Shown here: in pieces, positions 11,701 to 22,233 of the stretch | How the letters are laid out: each line of letters opens with the position of its first letter | How positions within the stretch are numbered: the stretch's first letter is position 1 | Origin: Halictus rubicundus | Taxonomy: Eukaryota; Arthropoda; Insecta; Hymenoptera; Halictidae | Assembly (NCBI RefSeq): GCF_050948215.1 | Contig: NC_135156.1 | Location: forward strand, 19,019,257 to 19,083,256 | Reading direction: 5' to 3' | Length of the DNA: 64,000 nt | Translations under genes and position numbers: made by a program | Notes under the pieces: model-generated | Told to the model about the DNA's origin: nothing | Database searches by the model: none | Seen by the model: the letters and a program-made list of their open reading frames with translations, nothing else

Positions 11701-12177
11701 TCCGGCGAAGACGTGTACAAGATATTGATGCTGAACTTCAAGAGGCACTATCTTAGCAACCGAGCCCCGCTGGGCCTGCATCTTCACTCGTCCTGGTTTC
11801 GCAACCGTGTATACTTCGACGCTTTAACGGTAAGCAGTTTCTCGTATTTTAATACGGACTTTTGCACCGATCTAATACATCTGCTTGTATACTTTCAGAA
11901 ATTCGTGGACGATGTGCTCAAGTTGAAAGACGTGTACTTTGTGACCAGCCACCAAGTAATAGAGTGGATGCGCACCCCGACACCCCTAAGCGAAATCGAG
12001 AGGTTCGCTCCTTGGCAGTGTGGCGCTCGTCAACTTCAACCGTTCGAAATCGCCTGCGATTCACCGAATAGTTGTAAATTGCCGAGCAGAGTGCTCAAGT
12101 CTTATCGCTACCTGTATACCTGCTTCGAATGTCCCAAAGAGTATCCGTGGTTAAGGAACGAGTTTGGTTTGGAGTGA
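8739..12177 (+). CDS. Chitin deacetylase with ChBD, LDLa and deacetylase domains (CDA3-like)
   Basis: Ten exons (8739-8787, 9245-9379, 9731-9835, 9933-10076, 10164-10346, 10517-10655, 10819-10940, 11304-11533, 11659-11829, 11899-12177) join in frame into 518 residues. A signal peptide (MGPMLRSLLLAAFAISG) is followed by a cysteine-rich peritrophin-type chitin-binding domain (about 30-95), an LDL-receptor class A module (about 103-143, ending CPDGSDEGWC) and a carbohydrate esterase family 4 domain. All five catalytic motifs are intact: TFDDA (D193, D194), HSVTH (metal ligands H249, H253), RAPFLR (295-300), DSSM (318-321) and LWELPLN (358-364). The secreted enzyme should convert chitin to chitosan in cuticle or tracheal matrix. 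Domain order fits insect groups I and II, and the deacetylase wording suggests group II (CDA3-like), which is less certain. Exon 8 needs the in-phase donor after 11533 rather than the one 3 bases earlier. Confidence 0.93.
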
Positions 12178-12244
12178 CCCACTTGCTTCTGACTGTTGCA
12201 ATGCCATTGTTCAAATTACGCGCGTATAGGAGAGAATGGAATTA

Positions 12245-12250
12245 TTTATT
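12245..12250 (-). terminator. Poly(A) signal, probably of LSm7
   Basis: TTTATT on the plus strand is AATAAA on the minus strand, 161 bases past the LSm7 stop codon. It lies inside the expected 3' UTR of the convergent chitin deacetylase gene. Confidence 0.5.
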
Positions 12251-12330
12251 TTGTGGAAGACTTGCACACGTATCTTTTAAGAAAATCATATCTATTACCA
12301 TATAAGCTCACTTACATAGTTCACATGTAA

Positions 12331-12336
12331 AATAAA
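12331..12336 (+). terminator. Poly(A) signal of chitin deacetylase
   Basis: AATAAA lies 153 bases after the stop codon at 12175-12177 and 75 bases before the end of the LSm7 coding sequence on the other strand. Confidence 0.55.
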
Positions 12337-12410
12337 TTACACCCATTTCCGTTACAAAAAGATTCTTCTTAAGATTAAACTTAAGCTATAAGTATTCATG
12401 GAAAATAGGA

Positions 12411-13091
12411 TTAACCTTCCTGTTGTATGAAGGGGTTCTGAATAGATTCCATTCCATCCACCGGACAGATTAACACTACAGACGTACCTCTGCACACGAC
12501 CAGACCCAGCATGCGAGTATCTTGGTTCAGCTTGTAGGGATCGTCAGGATCTAGAAACAAAGATACCTTGATAAGCAAATATAGTTCCTTGCTAAATATG
12601 GATATGGCCGATGCACAGTTTTTATGGCTGGCAGAAGCCAAGTTATTTTGAAGCGTCACTCAGCATTATATTAGATCGGTGTCCCATTTCTTGTTGTATG
12701 TGAATACGAGATAGTATGTTGCATAATCTGCTAAATTACCTCTAAGATATTCGGTAGTGTTATCCAACACCAAATTGAGAAGGGGATCGTACCCTTTGAG
12801 TATCCCAGCGGCTTCCCTTCCGCCCGCGAATTTCACCCTAATATTTTTCTCCAAGTATTTAGACAAATCGAGGATGCTCTCCTTTTTCTTTCTCTCTTTG
12901 GGCTCTCCATGGGCATTTTGTTGCTACAAGAAACAGTATATTGAAACATAAATTTCAAGGTTACGTTGTCACCGTAACAAACCTTTACCTGTTTTGGCGC
13001 CTGTAAAAAGAAAAGTACCAATTAGACCATTCGACTCGCTCTCGAACAACGGTGTTCAAGTGAAAAAATTGTATGATATACTTACAGACAT
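12411..13091 (-). CDS. LSM7: U6 snRNA-associated Sm-like protein LSm7
   Basis: Four minus-strand coding exons encode 113 residues: 13091-13086 (only Met-Ser), 13000-12989 (a 12-nt micro-exon, APKQ), 12923-12740 and 12550-12411. LSm7 is a subunit of the nuclear LSm2-8 ring that binds the U6 snRNA 3' end, and of the cytoplasmic LSm1-7 ring that promotes mRNA decapping. The Sm1 motif (IRVKFAGGREAAGILKGYDP, LLNLVLD) and the Sm2 motif (GLVVCRGTSVVLICP) are clear, with the LSm7-specific start KESILDLSKYLEKN and end NPFIQQEG. It is about ten residues longer than the human protein, owing to the N-terminal extension supplied by the micro-exon and exon 3. The tiny exons are supported by intact splice sites and preserved frame. 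The gene is head-to-head with USF3 and tail-to-tail with chitin deacetylase. Confidence 0.95.
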
Positions 13092-13883
13092 CGTTTATCT
13101 CTGTTAGAAACCAGGAATTACACGTTACCGACCTACTCCGCAGACAAGACGCATTTTAAATCAGCTTGGAGGTTAGATACCCTTTCAGGGTTTCAAAATG
13201 TCGATTCTCGATTCTTTCCCGCGCTATAGATTATCGTTCGAGATAGCGATAGAAAAATATCGATACTTAACGATAGTTTTTGATAGGAGCAGAGAGGAAA
13301 TGAGAGTGCTCAGGCCCGGGATTTTAGTGTCCCCGGTATAGTGCTGCTCCCTAGTCTAAATTTTAGCTTGGATCAGAATCTGCATCATCTTTTTAGCCTG
13401 GACCAGAACCTGCATCATTTTTAGCAGAAAACAGAATCCACTTCTGTGTATTATTAAATTTGTGGCATGGACACCGACGAGATATGTACTGTCTCGTCTG
13501 TGCTTTGACGCGTTTAAAAATCTTTTTCATTATTAATTATTAATTATTAAAAAATTATTATTAAAATAAGTATATAAACAGGAATCTGCATTAGCAAAAT
13601 TACTTTCTGTTTAATTCACTGAGAATGAAATTAAAAATTGTTAATTTTTATGGGCGATACTGATTGCCGGTAAAAAGACAGCAACTATTCGCGTGGGAAA
13701 ATCGATAGATGGCGGGCAGGTTTGAACGGGTGTCGCGGCTCTGTTCGTCAGAGTTTTTATTTCCGCAATCGAGCCGAGACAGGATCGAAATGTCAGGATT
13801 TGGACGACGGTTTTCAAGCTTGTGTAATGTCAGTGACAAGTGACGCCTTTGCGCTTCTCGCAGCGCATTCTTCGCGCGAAACG
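13092..13883. promoter_or_regulatory. Bidirectional promoter region of LSm7 and USF3
   Basis: About 800 bp separate the two divergent start codons. An exact TATCGATA octamer, the Drosophila DRE/DREF-type element typical of housekeeping promoters, lies at 13258-13265. A related ATCGATAGATGGCGG stretch lies near 13700, close to the USF3 leader. The AT-rich middle (about 13515-13575) is low-complexity TAATTATTA sequence. The binding factor in this species is inferred. Confidence 0.5.
13361..13420. repeat. 30-bp tandem repeat, two copies
   Basis: Two adjacent 30-base units, each beginning TTTTAGC and containing TGGA-CAGAA-CTGCATCAT, differ at about four positions. A third decayed partial copy follows at 13421. 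It sits in the LSm7/USF3 shared upstream region. Confidence 0.7.
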
Positions 13884-13898
13884 ATGCCAAGGGGATAA
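13884..13898 (+). promoter_or_regulatory. Four-codon upstream ORF before the USF3 start
   Basis: ATG CCA AGG GGA TAA ends three bases before the main ATG at 13902, in the same frame. The main start repeats the ATGCCA word. If included in the transcript, it would be a minimal uORF able to dampen translation or force reinitiation. Confidence 0.5.
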
Positions 13899-13901
13899 AT
13901 T

Positions 13902-16900
13902 ATGCCACGAAAGGAGAACACGTAAGTGTCCAAACAGATTGTTAGTCTAACCTCGTCAACCATTCCAAACGTTTTCTCTGAATTGTCTCACGTCCGATAT
14001 TTCGGATAAATAAAATGAAGGATCCACAGAAGAAAGGAGGAACGTCAAAATTTAGCATTTCTACTGTAATCAGCATTATACACCGAAATTTGAAACATGT
14101 TACACTCAAAATTTGTTATAATTGACATTTTCCCTTTCTCCTGCGATAACCGTGTGCACGTTAACGTGTCTGTGTTTTCAGCAAAGCGAAAACATGGGAG
14201 CGAGACAGAAGAAAGCGTATGAACACTTACTTCAAAACCCTGGCAGACCTTCTGCCACCACACCAGGATGGTCGCAAACGCAACAAGGTCGACATCCTGA
14301 TCCATGCATCAAAGTACATCAAAGACCTCCATAGCCGCACAGAGGAATTGTTCTCTACTCATGCTTCAGAGGCACACAGTAAGAGATACATGGTTAATGG
14401 TTGTATACAAGATACTGGTTAGGTTACACTATTTCAGATGTCTCTAATATATTGTTATCGATTCACAGAGGAAGAATTGGCTCGTCTCAAAAAGCTTGTA
14501 ACCCAGCTGTTCTCTCGCACGCAGTTGTTGTCCACATTGTTGCGAGAGGCTGGGATCACTGTACCTGCAGAACCAGCCCTTGAAAAGATATCCCCATTAA
14601 AATGGTCGAATAAACTTAATGTGGAGGATGCAGAGAAGTACTTCGATAAGCTAGAAGAAAGTAAGATTAAAGGATCTCTTTAGATAGTCCCTTCTCGTAA
14701 AGAGTCCAAGTATATAAGGAACATTTTGTTTCAGTTAAAAGCTCCGAGAGCAAGAAGAAAAAGTCTGCAGAGCTTAAAGTGCCTTCTAAGAGAAAATCTG
14801 TGAATTCTTCTCAGTCATCTACGAAAAAGTTGGCAGAGAATAGTGATATTTCTAAGGATGTGAATAGCTCGATTGAGAACCAGGAGAATCAAGTGAATTC
14901 TGCGAATAGTAAAGACGAATGTTCCGATGCAGCAGGAAATGTTTCAGAATCTGGGTCGAAGGAGTCTGGATGTTGCCAAACAAACACAAGTAAATATTGT
15001 TCCTTATTTGGAGCCGTGCTTCGAACGTGTAAGAAAAATTTATAGTTCTTTTTCGTTAGGTTCCGATGCATCGGAGAATGGTCCATTAAATGTTAAAACA
15101 AATAATGGTAGGTATGATTAAATCTTGAATAAAAGAAATCAGCAGATCTTACATTTATCACGCGACTTGCAGGATTACAGAAAGTAGAGTCCCAGAAGAA
15201 GGTAAAGAAAAAGGTGAAGAAGAAGGATGGAAAAAAATCTGCAACTCCCTGTGTAAACAATTCCATGACTAATTTAACACCGAACACTTTGATATTGTCT
15301 GGCGGTAAACTAATGCCTCTGGTAGCACCCATGACGTCGAACATCATCGTGAACGCTCAACAGCCGTCAACAAACCCCATAATCCTCAGCAACACGCAAC
15401 AGAATCAGATGTTTGTCATGCAACCTTTAACGAACCGTGTGCAGAACGTCTCGATTTGTAACCAGGCTTTGATCAACACTGTACAGAAAGTGACCTTGAA
15501 TACCGTCCCGAGCATCCGCACGAACGTGGTGGTAGAGTCGCAGAATTGGGCGTCGAATGTCAAGAACATAATCAACGCGACGAAAATCGGTGGTCACAAG
15601 GGCATCCTGCCCAAGGGCAAAGAGGTCACGAAGACAACGATGGCGTACAAAGTTCCTATCCCAGCGGTCCATAAAGAGAAAATGGAGAAACCGAAAGAAA
15701 CTAAGAAGGAAGAGATCAAGTCCAAAGGGAACAAAAATCACGCGAAAAGCACGAAGAGTCAACAGCCCCCGGAAACAACGGACGAAAATATCGAAAGGGA
15801 AAAAAGCGGGAAAAACGAGGATTCAAATTCCTCTCAGAAAGCATCTCTTAAGCGATCTTCGAGCGTAGAAGGGGGGACTACCGACGAGCCAGCCGACAAA
15901 AAGCAGAAGACAAACGAAAACGATGAGAGCCTTGTTAAGACGCTGACAGCAACAAAGACGGATTTCGCTGTAACTTGTAAATCCATCGAGAGTCTGAGGC
16001 ACGTGATAGAGAAAATAGGCGAGAATACAGAAAGTCAAGATAACAATCACGGCTTGATAGAATCGAACGAGAAAGAAGCCGAGACCAACACCGAGTGTCC
16101 AGTCTTATTATGTCCTCCTAACAAAGACGTATCTGACTCTTCAAAGTCTATAAACAGTATACCGTGTGAAAACAAGAAGGTTGAAACATCAGACAGCGTG
16201 TCGCCTGTTGCTTTCTCGGAGGAGCACTTAAAATCCAACGAAGTCGTTTCAGCGGACACCGAGTTCAATCTCCCAGAGGACAACGCGCTTGAAAAATCAG
16301 GCAACAATATGGACAGTTCAAGCTCTAAATCCCCACTGACGGAGGTAGAAGAGGCTGTGCAAGAATCCGTGGATTCCAAACAGGTGAAGGAAGTGTGCAA
16401 CTTGGGCACTGAGCTCGACAACTTGTTGCAGGTCACACCTAAAGACTCTGAAGCCGTCGAAGGGACGGCCAACCTGGAGAGCAATAAAATCATTCTGAAC
16501 CTCGATACGAATATTACGACGACGTTGAAACCGGAACCGAGTGTGACAGTTCCACCCGACACCAGCACGGAATCATCGTCGCTGCTGCCAGTTAGCATCG
16601 TCGAAGACGAGACTAAATTGACTAAGACATCCAAGGACGAGGCACCGAAAGCTTCACTGTCCTACAACACGGAAAACTCTTTCGTGCCTATTGGTAACAG
16701 AGCCGACGGCCTCCACTCCGACCTATCCAACGACATATTCGCTTCCCTCCAAGTTCCTTCCAGTTCCCATAACTCGGAATCCATATCACCCACGGCAGCG
16801 TTCCTAATGGCGTTCCCGTTGGTGTCGTCTTTGAACGGTAAAACCGAGGTCCTCGAGGAGGACATGAAAGAGGACTTCAAATACCACAGTCAGACTCCGC

Positions 16901-19900
16901 CGATGCTGTTGCAAATTGGAGCTATGGAGCCCAACAGTTTCAAGATAAAGACGTCATCGCCGCCCCATTCGATCGCCGAGAAACGATTGAAGGTGGCCTG
17001 CGAGGAGAAGAAGAGTCAGAATCCTCCTGTAAGCGAGCCCGTGGCCTCGGAGATCATCGCCTCTGTGGAGTGCAACACCGCTACCAAAGCTTTGCCCAAG
17101 GTAGTCAACGACGAGCCGCTTAGGCAGCCGTACAAGATAGTACAGAGCGTGCTACCAACCTTGGAAAAGCCTGCAGCTTCTAATTCGTTCCCTCAGACGA
17201 CCGTGTACTCCATTGCCAGCAAGTCGGCTAGCAACGCGATCAACACGAACACTCAAGCAGGAGGAAACAGCCAGAACCAGCTAGCGAGGAGCCTGCAGAA
17301 CACCATACCCACTACCGAGAACATCATAGACTCCCAAATTGGTACTTCATCCACTTCGAACAAGACGGATCAGGCTAGTTGCCCGGTTCAAGTGTCCACC
17401 TGCGACACCAGTGTCCGCTATTCTACTTCCCAAGACTTTCTGTCGAGTTACTCGAGCGTTGTCGACAACACTCTCACCAATCTGCAACAGAGCTCGACTG
17501 TTTGCAACAACGGAACTATCTCTGAAGTGAATCCTGCTGGACTAGGACAGAGTGTGGTCCCTGACGTGTCGCAAGCGTCCTTGGTTTCGCAGCTGGTCAA
17601 CACAACGACCACCACAATTGCTTCTTCTTTGCCTTTGCAGACCATGGAGATAGACTATACTCCGCAAATGAAGGACAAAGAGTCTCGTAGTTCTCGGGTT
17701 GATTACGCGGTCGACGCGAAGGATGCTCTAGTTGATTCCAGCATCGTATCCAACACCAGACTCGGTTATACCGGCCACGTTGACAGAGTTCTTCCCGCGT
17801 CGTCTCAAAGCATGCAGCAGGACTACGCTATACAGCCCAAGGACACGCTTCCCATTCTCTCCAACCAGGGTATACAAACCGTCTACAACTCGCAGCCGAA
17901 GAACAGCCACGTGTTAACGACTCCGCACAGTACGCACAACGAGTACGTTGATCAGAACAAAAATCTGTCGCGAAAGGACTCTATAATATCTTACTCAACT
18001 AGCAACGCGACCAGCAGAGCTCAAAGTTATTCGAAGGACTCTATACCCAACTCGTCCGAGAGTCATTTCCAACACAGCTACCAGAAAATGAAGGATTCGG
18101 AGTCGTCGGTGAGTAACATCGTAGACCAGGACGCGAAGTTGAATGGTATGTTGAGGTCGAAGCCGCAGGAAACGCAGGATCACAGACACGAGACCAGTTA
18201 CACGTCGTCGAAGAAGATAGACGTTGATCCTTTCGCTCAAACGTTCTCGTACGGGGTGAAGGACGCCATAAACTCGCAGGCTGACCAGAGCGTTCTGACT
18301 CAGAACACCGAGAACATGTTCCAGGGAAAGCGGGAGGACACTCTGAGCTACAGTTCCTACTCCAACAAGGACATCAAGAAGAACGTCAGCTCCTCGAATC
18401 CTATCAGCAGCAAACCTCTCATTCAAAACGTTCCTGTCTCGCGTTACTCGCAGCAGCCGACTTCCTTCGTCGCCACGTCCAACTACGAACAAAGTACGGT
18501 CACTGATAATCACACCAAGTCAACGACCACCGTTGCCCACTCCTCCAACTTCAGCATTCTATCCTGGACCACTTTGTCGCCTGTCGGTGGCAGCGGTAAC
18601 AACAATCTGGTGCAGTTCGAGCAAGGACAGAGCCAGACGGATAATTCGGAGCAGAAAGTGATCTGCGAGAATTATAATTACGTTCCTCTCCACAAGGAGA
18701 ACTCCAACTACACCGGTGTGCTGGCGAATGATGTTTACTCCGGTAATTCGACCGTGGCTGGTATAGACAAGTCCAGAATGAAGTCCGGAATGGAACCTCA
18801 GAAACAGTCGTTCGTTGATCCTTCGAAAGCGCGGAACATTCAGACGAACGTCCAGCCGTCGGGCAAACAGACTCGCATGCAGAGTCAAAGTTCGTCCGGC
18901 AGCAACGACTACGCGAAGTTCAACCCCGAAAATAAGAACAAGTCCAAGTACAACATAGAGTCGGATTATATTCAGAACGAGTACTCCGGGATGGAGCAGC
19001 AGTCTGCCCAGCAGCAGCAGCAGCAGCAACATGGACCAAAGAATCACCAGTCCATGCCTCAAAAGCAGGACAAAGCTGTCTATCCAATGTCGACCTACGA
19101 TTCCCAGATCAATTTCGACTTGCCAGAGGTCAGCACGCAGATGAAATACTCCGTGGACTACACCAGCTCGAACTTCAAGTATCCGGACAAGTCCCAGCAG
19201 CAGAATCAGAACAAGTACCAGCCGTTGGTCCAGGGACAGATCCCCTCTCTTCAGCATGACAGCGTGTCGTATAACAACAACGATGGAAAACACGGGCAAC
19301 AACAGAGCACTGCGAAGACCAAGACGAATCAACAACAGCACGCTATCAGAGCTCCTGTGAACTGGATGATGCCACCCGAGATCAAGCACAACACCAACAT
19401 CGCCGACATGATTTTACCACCTATTGGAAAGGAGTTCGATTTTTGCCAGAACAATCTGTTCGCTCAAACTCCGTCGTACAATCAAGGGACGCCTAATCAG
19501 TTTTATAATAACTACGATGTGGCGGCTCATGGTTTCCCTAATTTACCGGTGCTGCAGAGCGAACCCAAGAGGACTTCGGACGTGTTTTATTCCGAGGAGC
19601 AACCGTTCCCATGGTCTCCCACGAAGACCACCGTTCACGTTGAACAGAGTCAACCGGTGAAAGGCATAGACCAGCACATTGTGCCCTCCAGTCTTCCAAC
19701 TCTGGTCGGCGACCTGAACTTGGGTACTAATATTTCCGAGAAGCAGAACTTCTTGTTCGGGCAGGTGCCGTCCAGAGTCCCGTCTGACCAGAGCAAAGAC
19801 CCCAGCAAAGACAAAGAAAGCAACGTCACCGGCCGTGACTTCCATACTGTTTTAAACAGTCAGACTATACAACATCCAGGCTCTGTTTCGTCTTTCCTTT

Positions 19901-20206
19901 CCGTGAGTCAACTGGTGGAGCACGAGAAGGCTGAGAAGTCTCATCAGCAACACCACCAGCAGCATCATCATCACCCACACCACCACCATCTCTCCCATCC
20001 ACACCAACAACAGCAGCAACAGCAACAACAACAGCAAGCTAGGAAGCATCAGAGGAAGAGCAATACCAGTCCTAGAGGAAACAGCAAGCGACAAATGGAC
20101 ATCAGGAAACAGACGTCGGGTAACGATCAGCTCCACCAGAGACACGAGGAGCAAAAGTCATCGGGTCACACCTTCTCCGAGCAAGGGTATCAACAGCAGC
20201 AGCAGC

Positions 20207-20237
<31 letters not shown>

Positions 20238-21765
20238 GCAACAGCAGCAAAAGTATCAACAGAATAATGTTCATTGGAGAAGCAGGAATTGCAAGAGCAA
20301 TTACACCGCGGAAGCGTTGATAGGAACCAACAGCAGCGTCCACGATCCGATTCAGGACAAGCACGCGTCTATAAAGTTCACCACCAATTATCCTCAGAAC
20401 AAATTTCAAACTAGTCTACCAACCGCGGACACGGTCATGCCAATTAATTATTTTTCTAACGCAGACGACGGGAGCGGATACGGTCAAATGGTCAATCAGA
20501 ATTTCAATTCGTACACGTATTCTTCCAACGCTAACATTTACCCTACTTCGAATTTCATAACTAGCATATCTAACACGCCTACCAGTTACATGATGCCGCT
20601 GCACGACAACACCGATTATATGGAAGCGAACGGTTTTCTTCTGTCGAACGTGGCAACTTCCTCGACCGTCACCTCGTCCTCTACTTCGACGGTAACCACG
20701 TCAACTTCCAATGTAAATAGCAACACGAAGAATCATCAGCATTACGCTAAGCATCCGCACTGCGACAAGAGGATATACTCCACGAACGCGAAAAAGGGGA
20801 AAAGGAAAGGTCTGGATGGGAGCATGCAGAACTTGGAGTTCCCTCTATCTGGAATTAACTCGCCATCGGAGGATTATCATCATTCCGCGAGTTTCCTGCC
20901 ACCACCACCGCCCCCGCACGCCAGCCCTCTTTATCAAAATCATCCGCAAGCGAACGTGTACACCAAAGCTGTAAATAGCTTGCCGCCACCGTCAGCCGTT
21001 GCTGGTCCTCAGGGTGTTCCGACCGTCGGGACAGGTGGATTTTCAATGAATCCCAACATGTCAAGGGGAGGAATTGTCTCCAGTAACCCCATGGCCATGA
21101 GCCATCATCCCTCTGGCACCAGTCTCACCAACTTCAATTTGAGCACCATATTTCCGGAGATGAACGACAAAGTATGTGGATCTGTTGACGGCGTTAACCC
21201 TTTGTACTTGCATAAATATTAACTTGTACTGTTAAGGGAGATGCGAGTACAGTATTTGCTACGAGAGTGAACAAATTTTGGGGATTAGCAAATTTTTAAT
21301 TATGTCACCAATATACAAGGGGGGGACGTCTTAAATAGCAGTGGGAGTACAATGCCTGGCAAAAAGTTTTCAAACGAGTTGAGATTTTTTGACAGTGACC
21401 TTTTGATCACTTTTGAGACGAATACTGTACGAAGGGTTCGGAACGATGCTTGTCAAGTACTAAGGGCGTAAGTAACCATTAAACTTGTTCGTCAGATTAC
21501 GGGGTACAAACCACCAAATGGTATAGCAACTGGTTTGACACAGCCGCCGAATCAAACCACGGTTTACGCACAAAGAACCAATTATCCGACGAACCCGCTC
21601 TGCCATTTGCCACAGGTTCGTTTCTCGGCGAAGTTAGCGCTTCATAAATTAATCATTAAAAGTTAACGGTGTCTCCAGGTATCGGAAGGAAGCCAGTTTG
21701 GTAATGGCGTTCCTCCTCCTCCTCCTCCGCCTCCTCCTGGAGTAATACATTACAAGAATGTGTGA
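13902..21765 (+). CDS. USF3: Large bHLH transcription factor, USF3 (KIAA2018) orthologue
   Basis: Eight coding exons (13902-13921, 14182-14378, 14469-14660, 14735-14989, 15060-15107, 15173-21171, 21496-21615, 21679-21765) keep frame throughout and give 2305 residues, close to the roughly 2245 of human USF3. Residues 8-62 form a bHLH (WERDRRKRMNTYF, then RKRNKVDILIHASKYIKDL), followed by a leucine-rich zipper-like helix (about 73-100). The rest is Ser/Gln/Asn-rich and disordered. It has glutamine runs encoded at 19009-19029, 20004-20037 and 20191-20250, a His-rich patch near 19960, and a Pro run near the C-terminus. Two distant landmarks match vertebrate USF3: NYTAEALIG (about residue 1945) and NFNLSTIFPEM (about 2225). 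It is predicted to be a nuclear E-box-binding regulator. If the donor after 21171 is ignored, the frame instead ends at 21222. Exons 7-8 look like the main ending. Confidence 0.92.
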
Positions 21766-22233
21766 TAAAGTAAGTATGAATAAGGAATGAGTCATTGACT
21801 ATTGTAAATATGTATATAATTATGCGAATGATTAAATTAAAAGACATTACTTAAACTTCTTTTCATTCCGTCTTACATCGTTGAACATCGAGCTAGTAAT
21901 TTTGATAGTTATGTATTTGGTTCGCAGTTTGAAACGTTTACAAAACAAATATTTCGTTGAATTGTATAAAAAATCTAGAAGTACCTGATCATAACACTAG
22001 GCAAGTTGCGAAGAATTACCATTTTGAACAACTCGTTACTTATTTATCTAACCTTGTGCGGACCTTGAGCTTCAGACCTGAACAAAGAATTTATATAAAA
22101 TATGTTTTACTTCAGATGGAAATTCTTAGGGATATAAATAATTGATCGTTGTTGAGGATCTGTGAAATTTCTCTTGATCGTGCATTAAACAAATATCACA
22201 GCTTGTAATTATATTGCTAATCTCCCGTAGAGT
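21766..22233. other. Convergent 3' intergenic region of USF3 and Nup42
   Basis: This AT-rich spacer separates the USF3 stop from the Nup42 stop on the opposite strand. An ATTAAA variant poly(A) signal near 21829 could serve USF3. No clear AATAAA was found for Nup42 on the minus strand. The open frame at 21957-22145 has no support. Confidence 0.5.

Noticed and set aside
18559..19389. 276-codon minus-strand frame, Leu/Val-rich, and similar antisense frames
   Set aside because: Shadow of the glutamine/serine-rich USF3 coding sequence.
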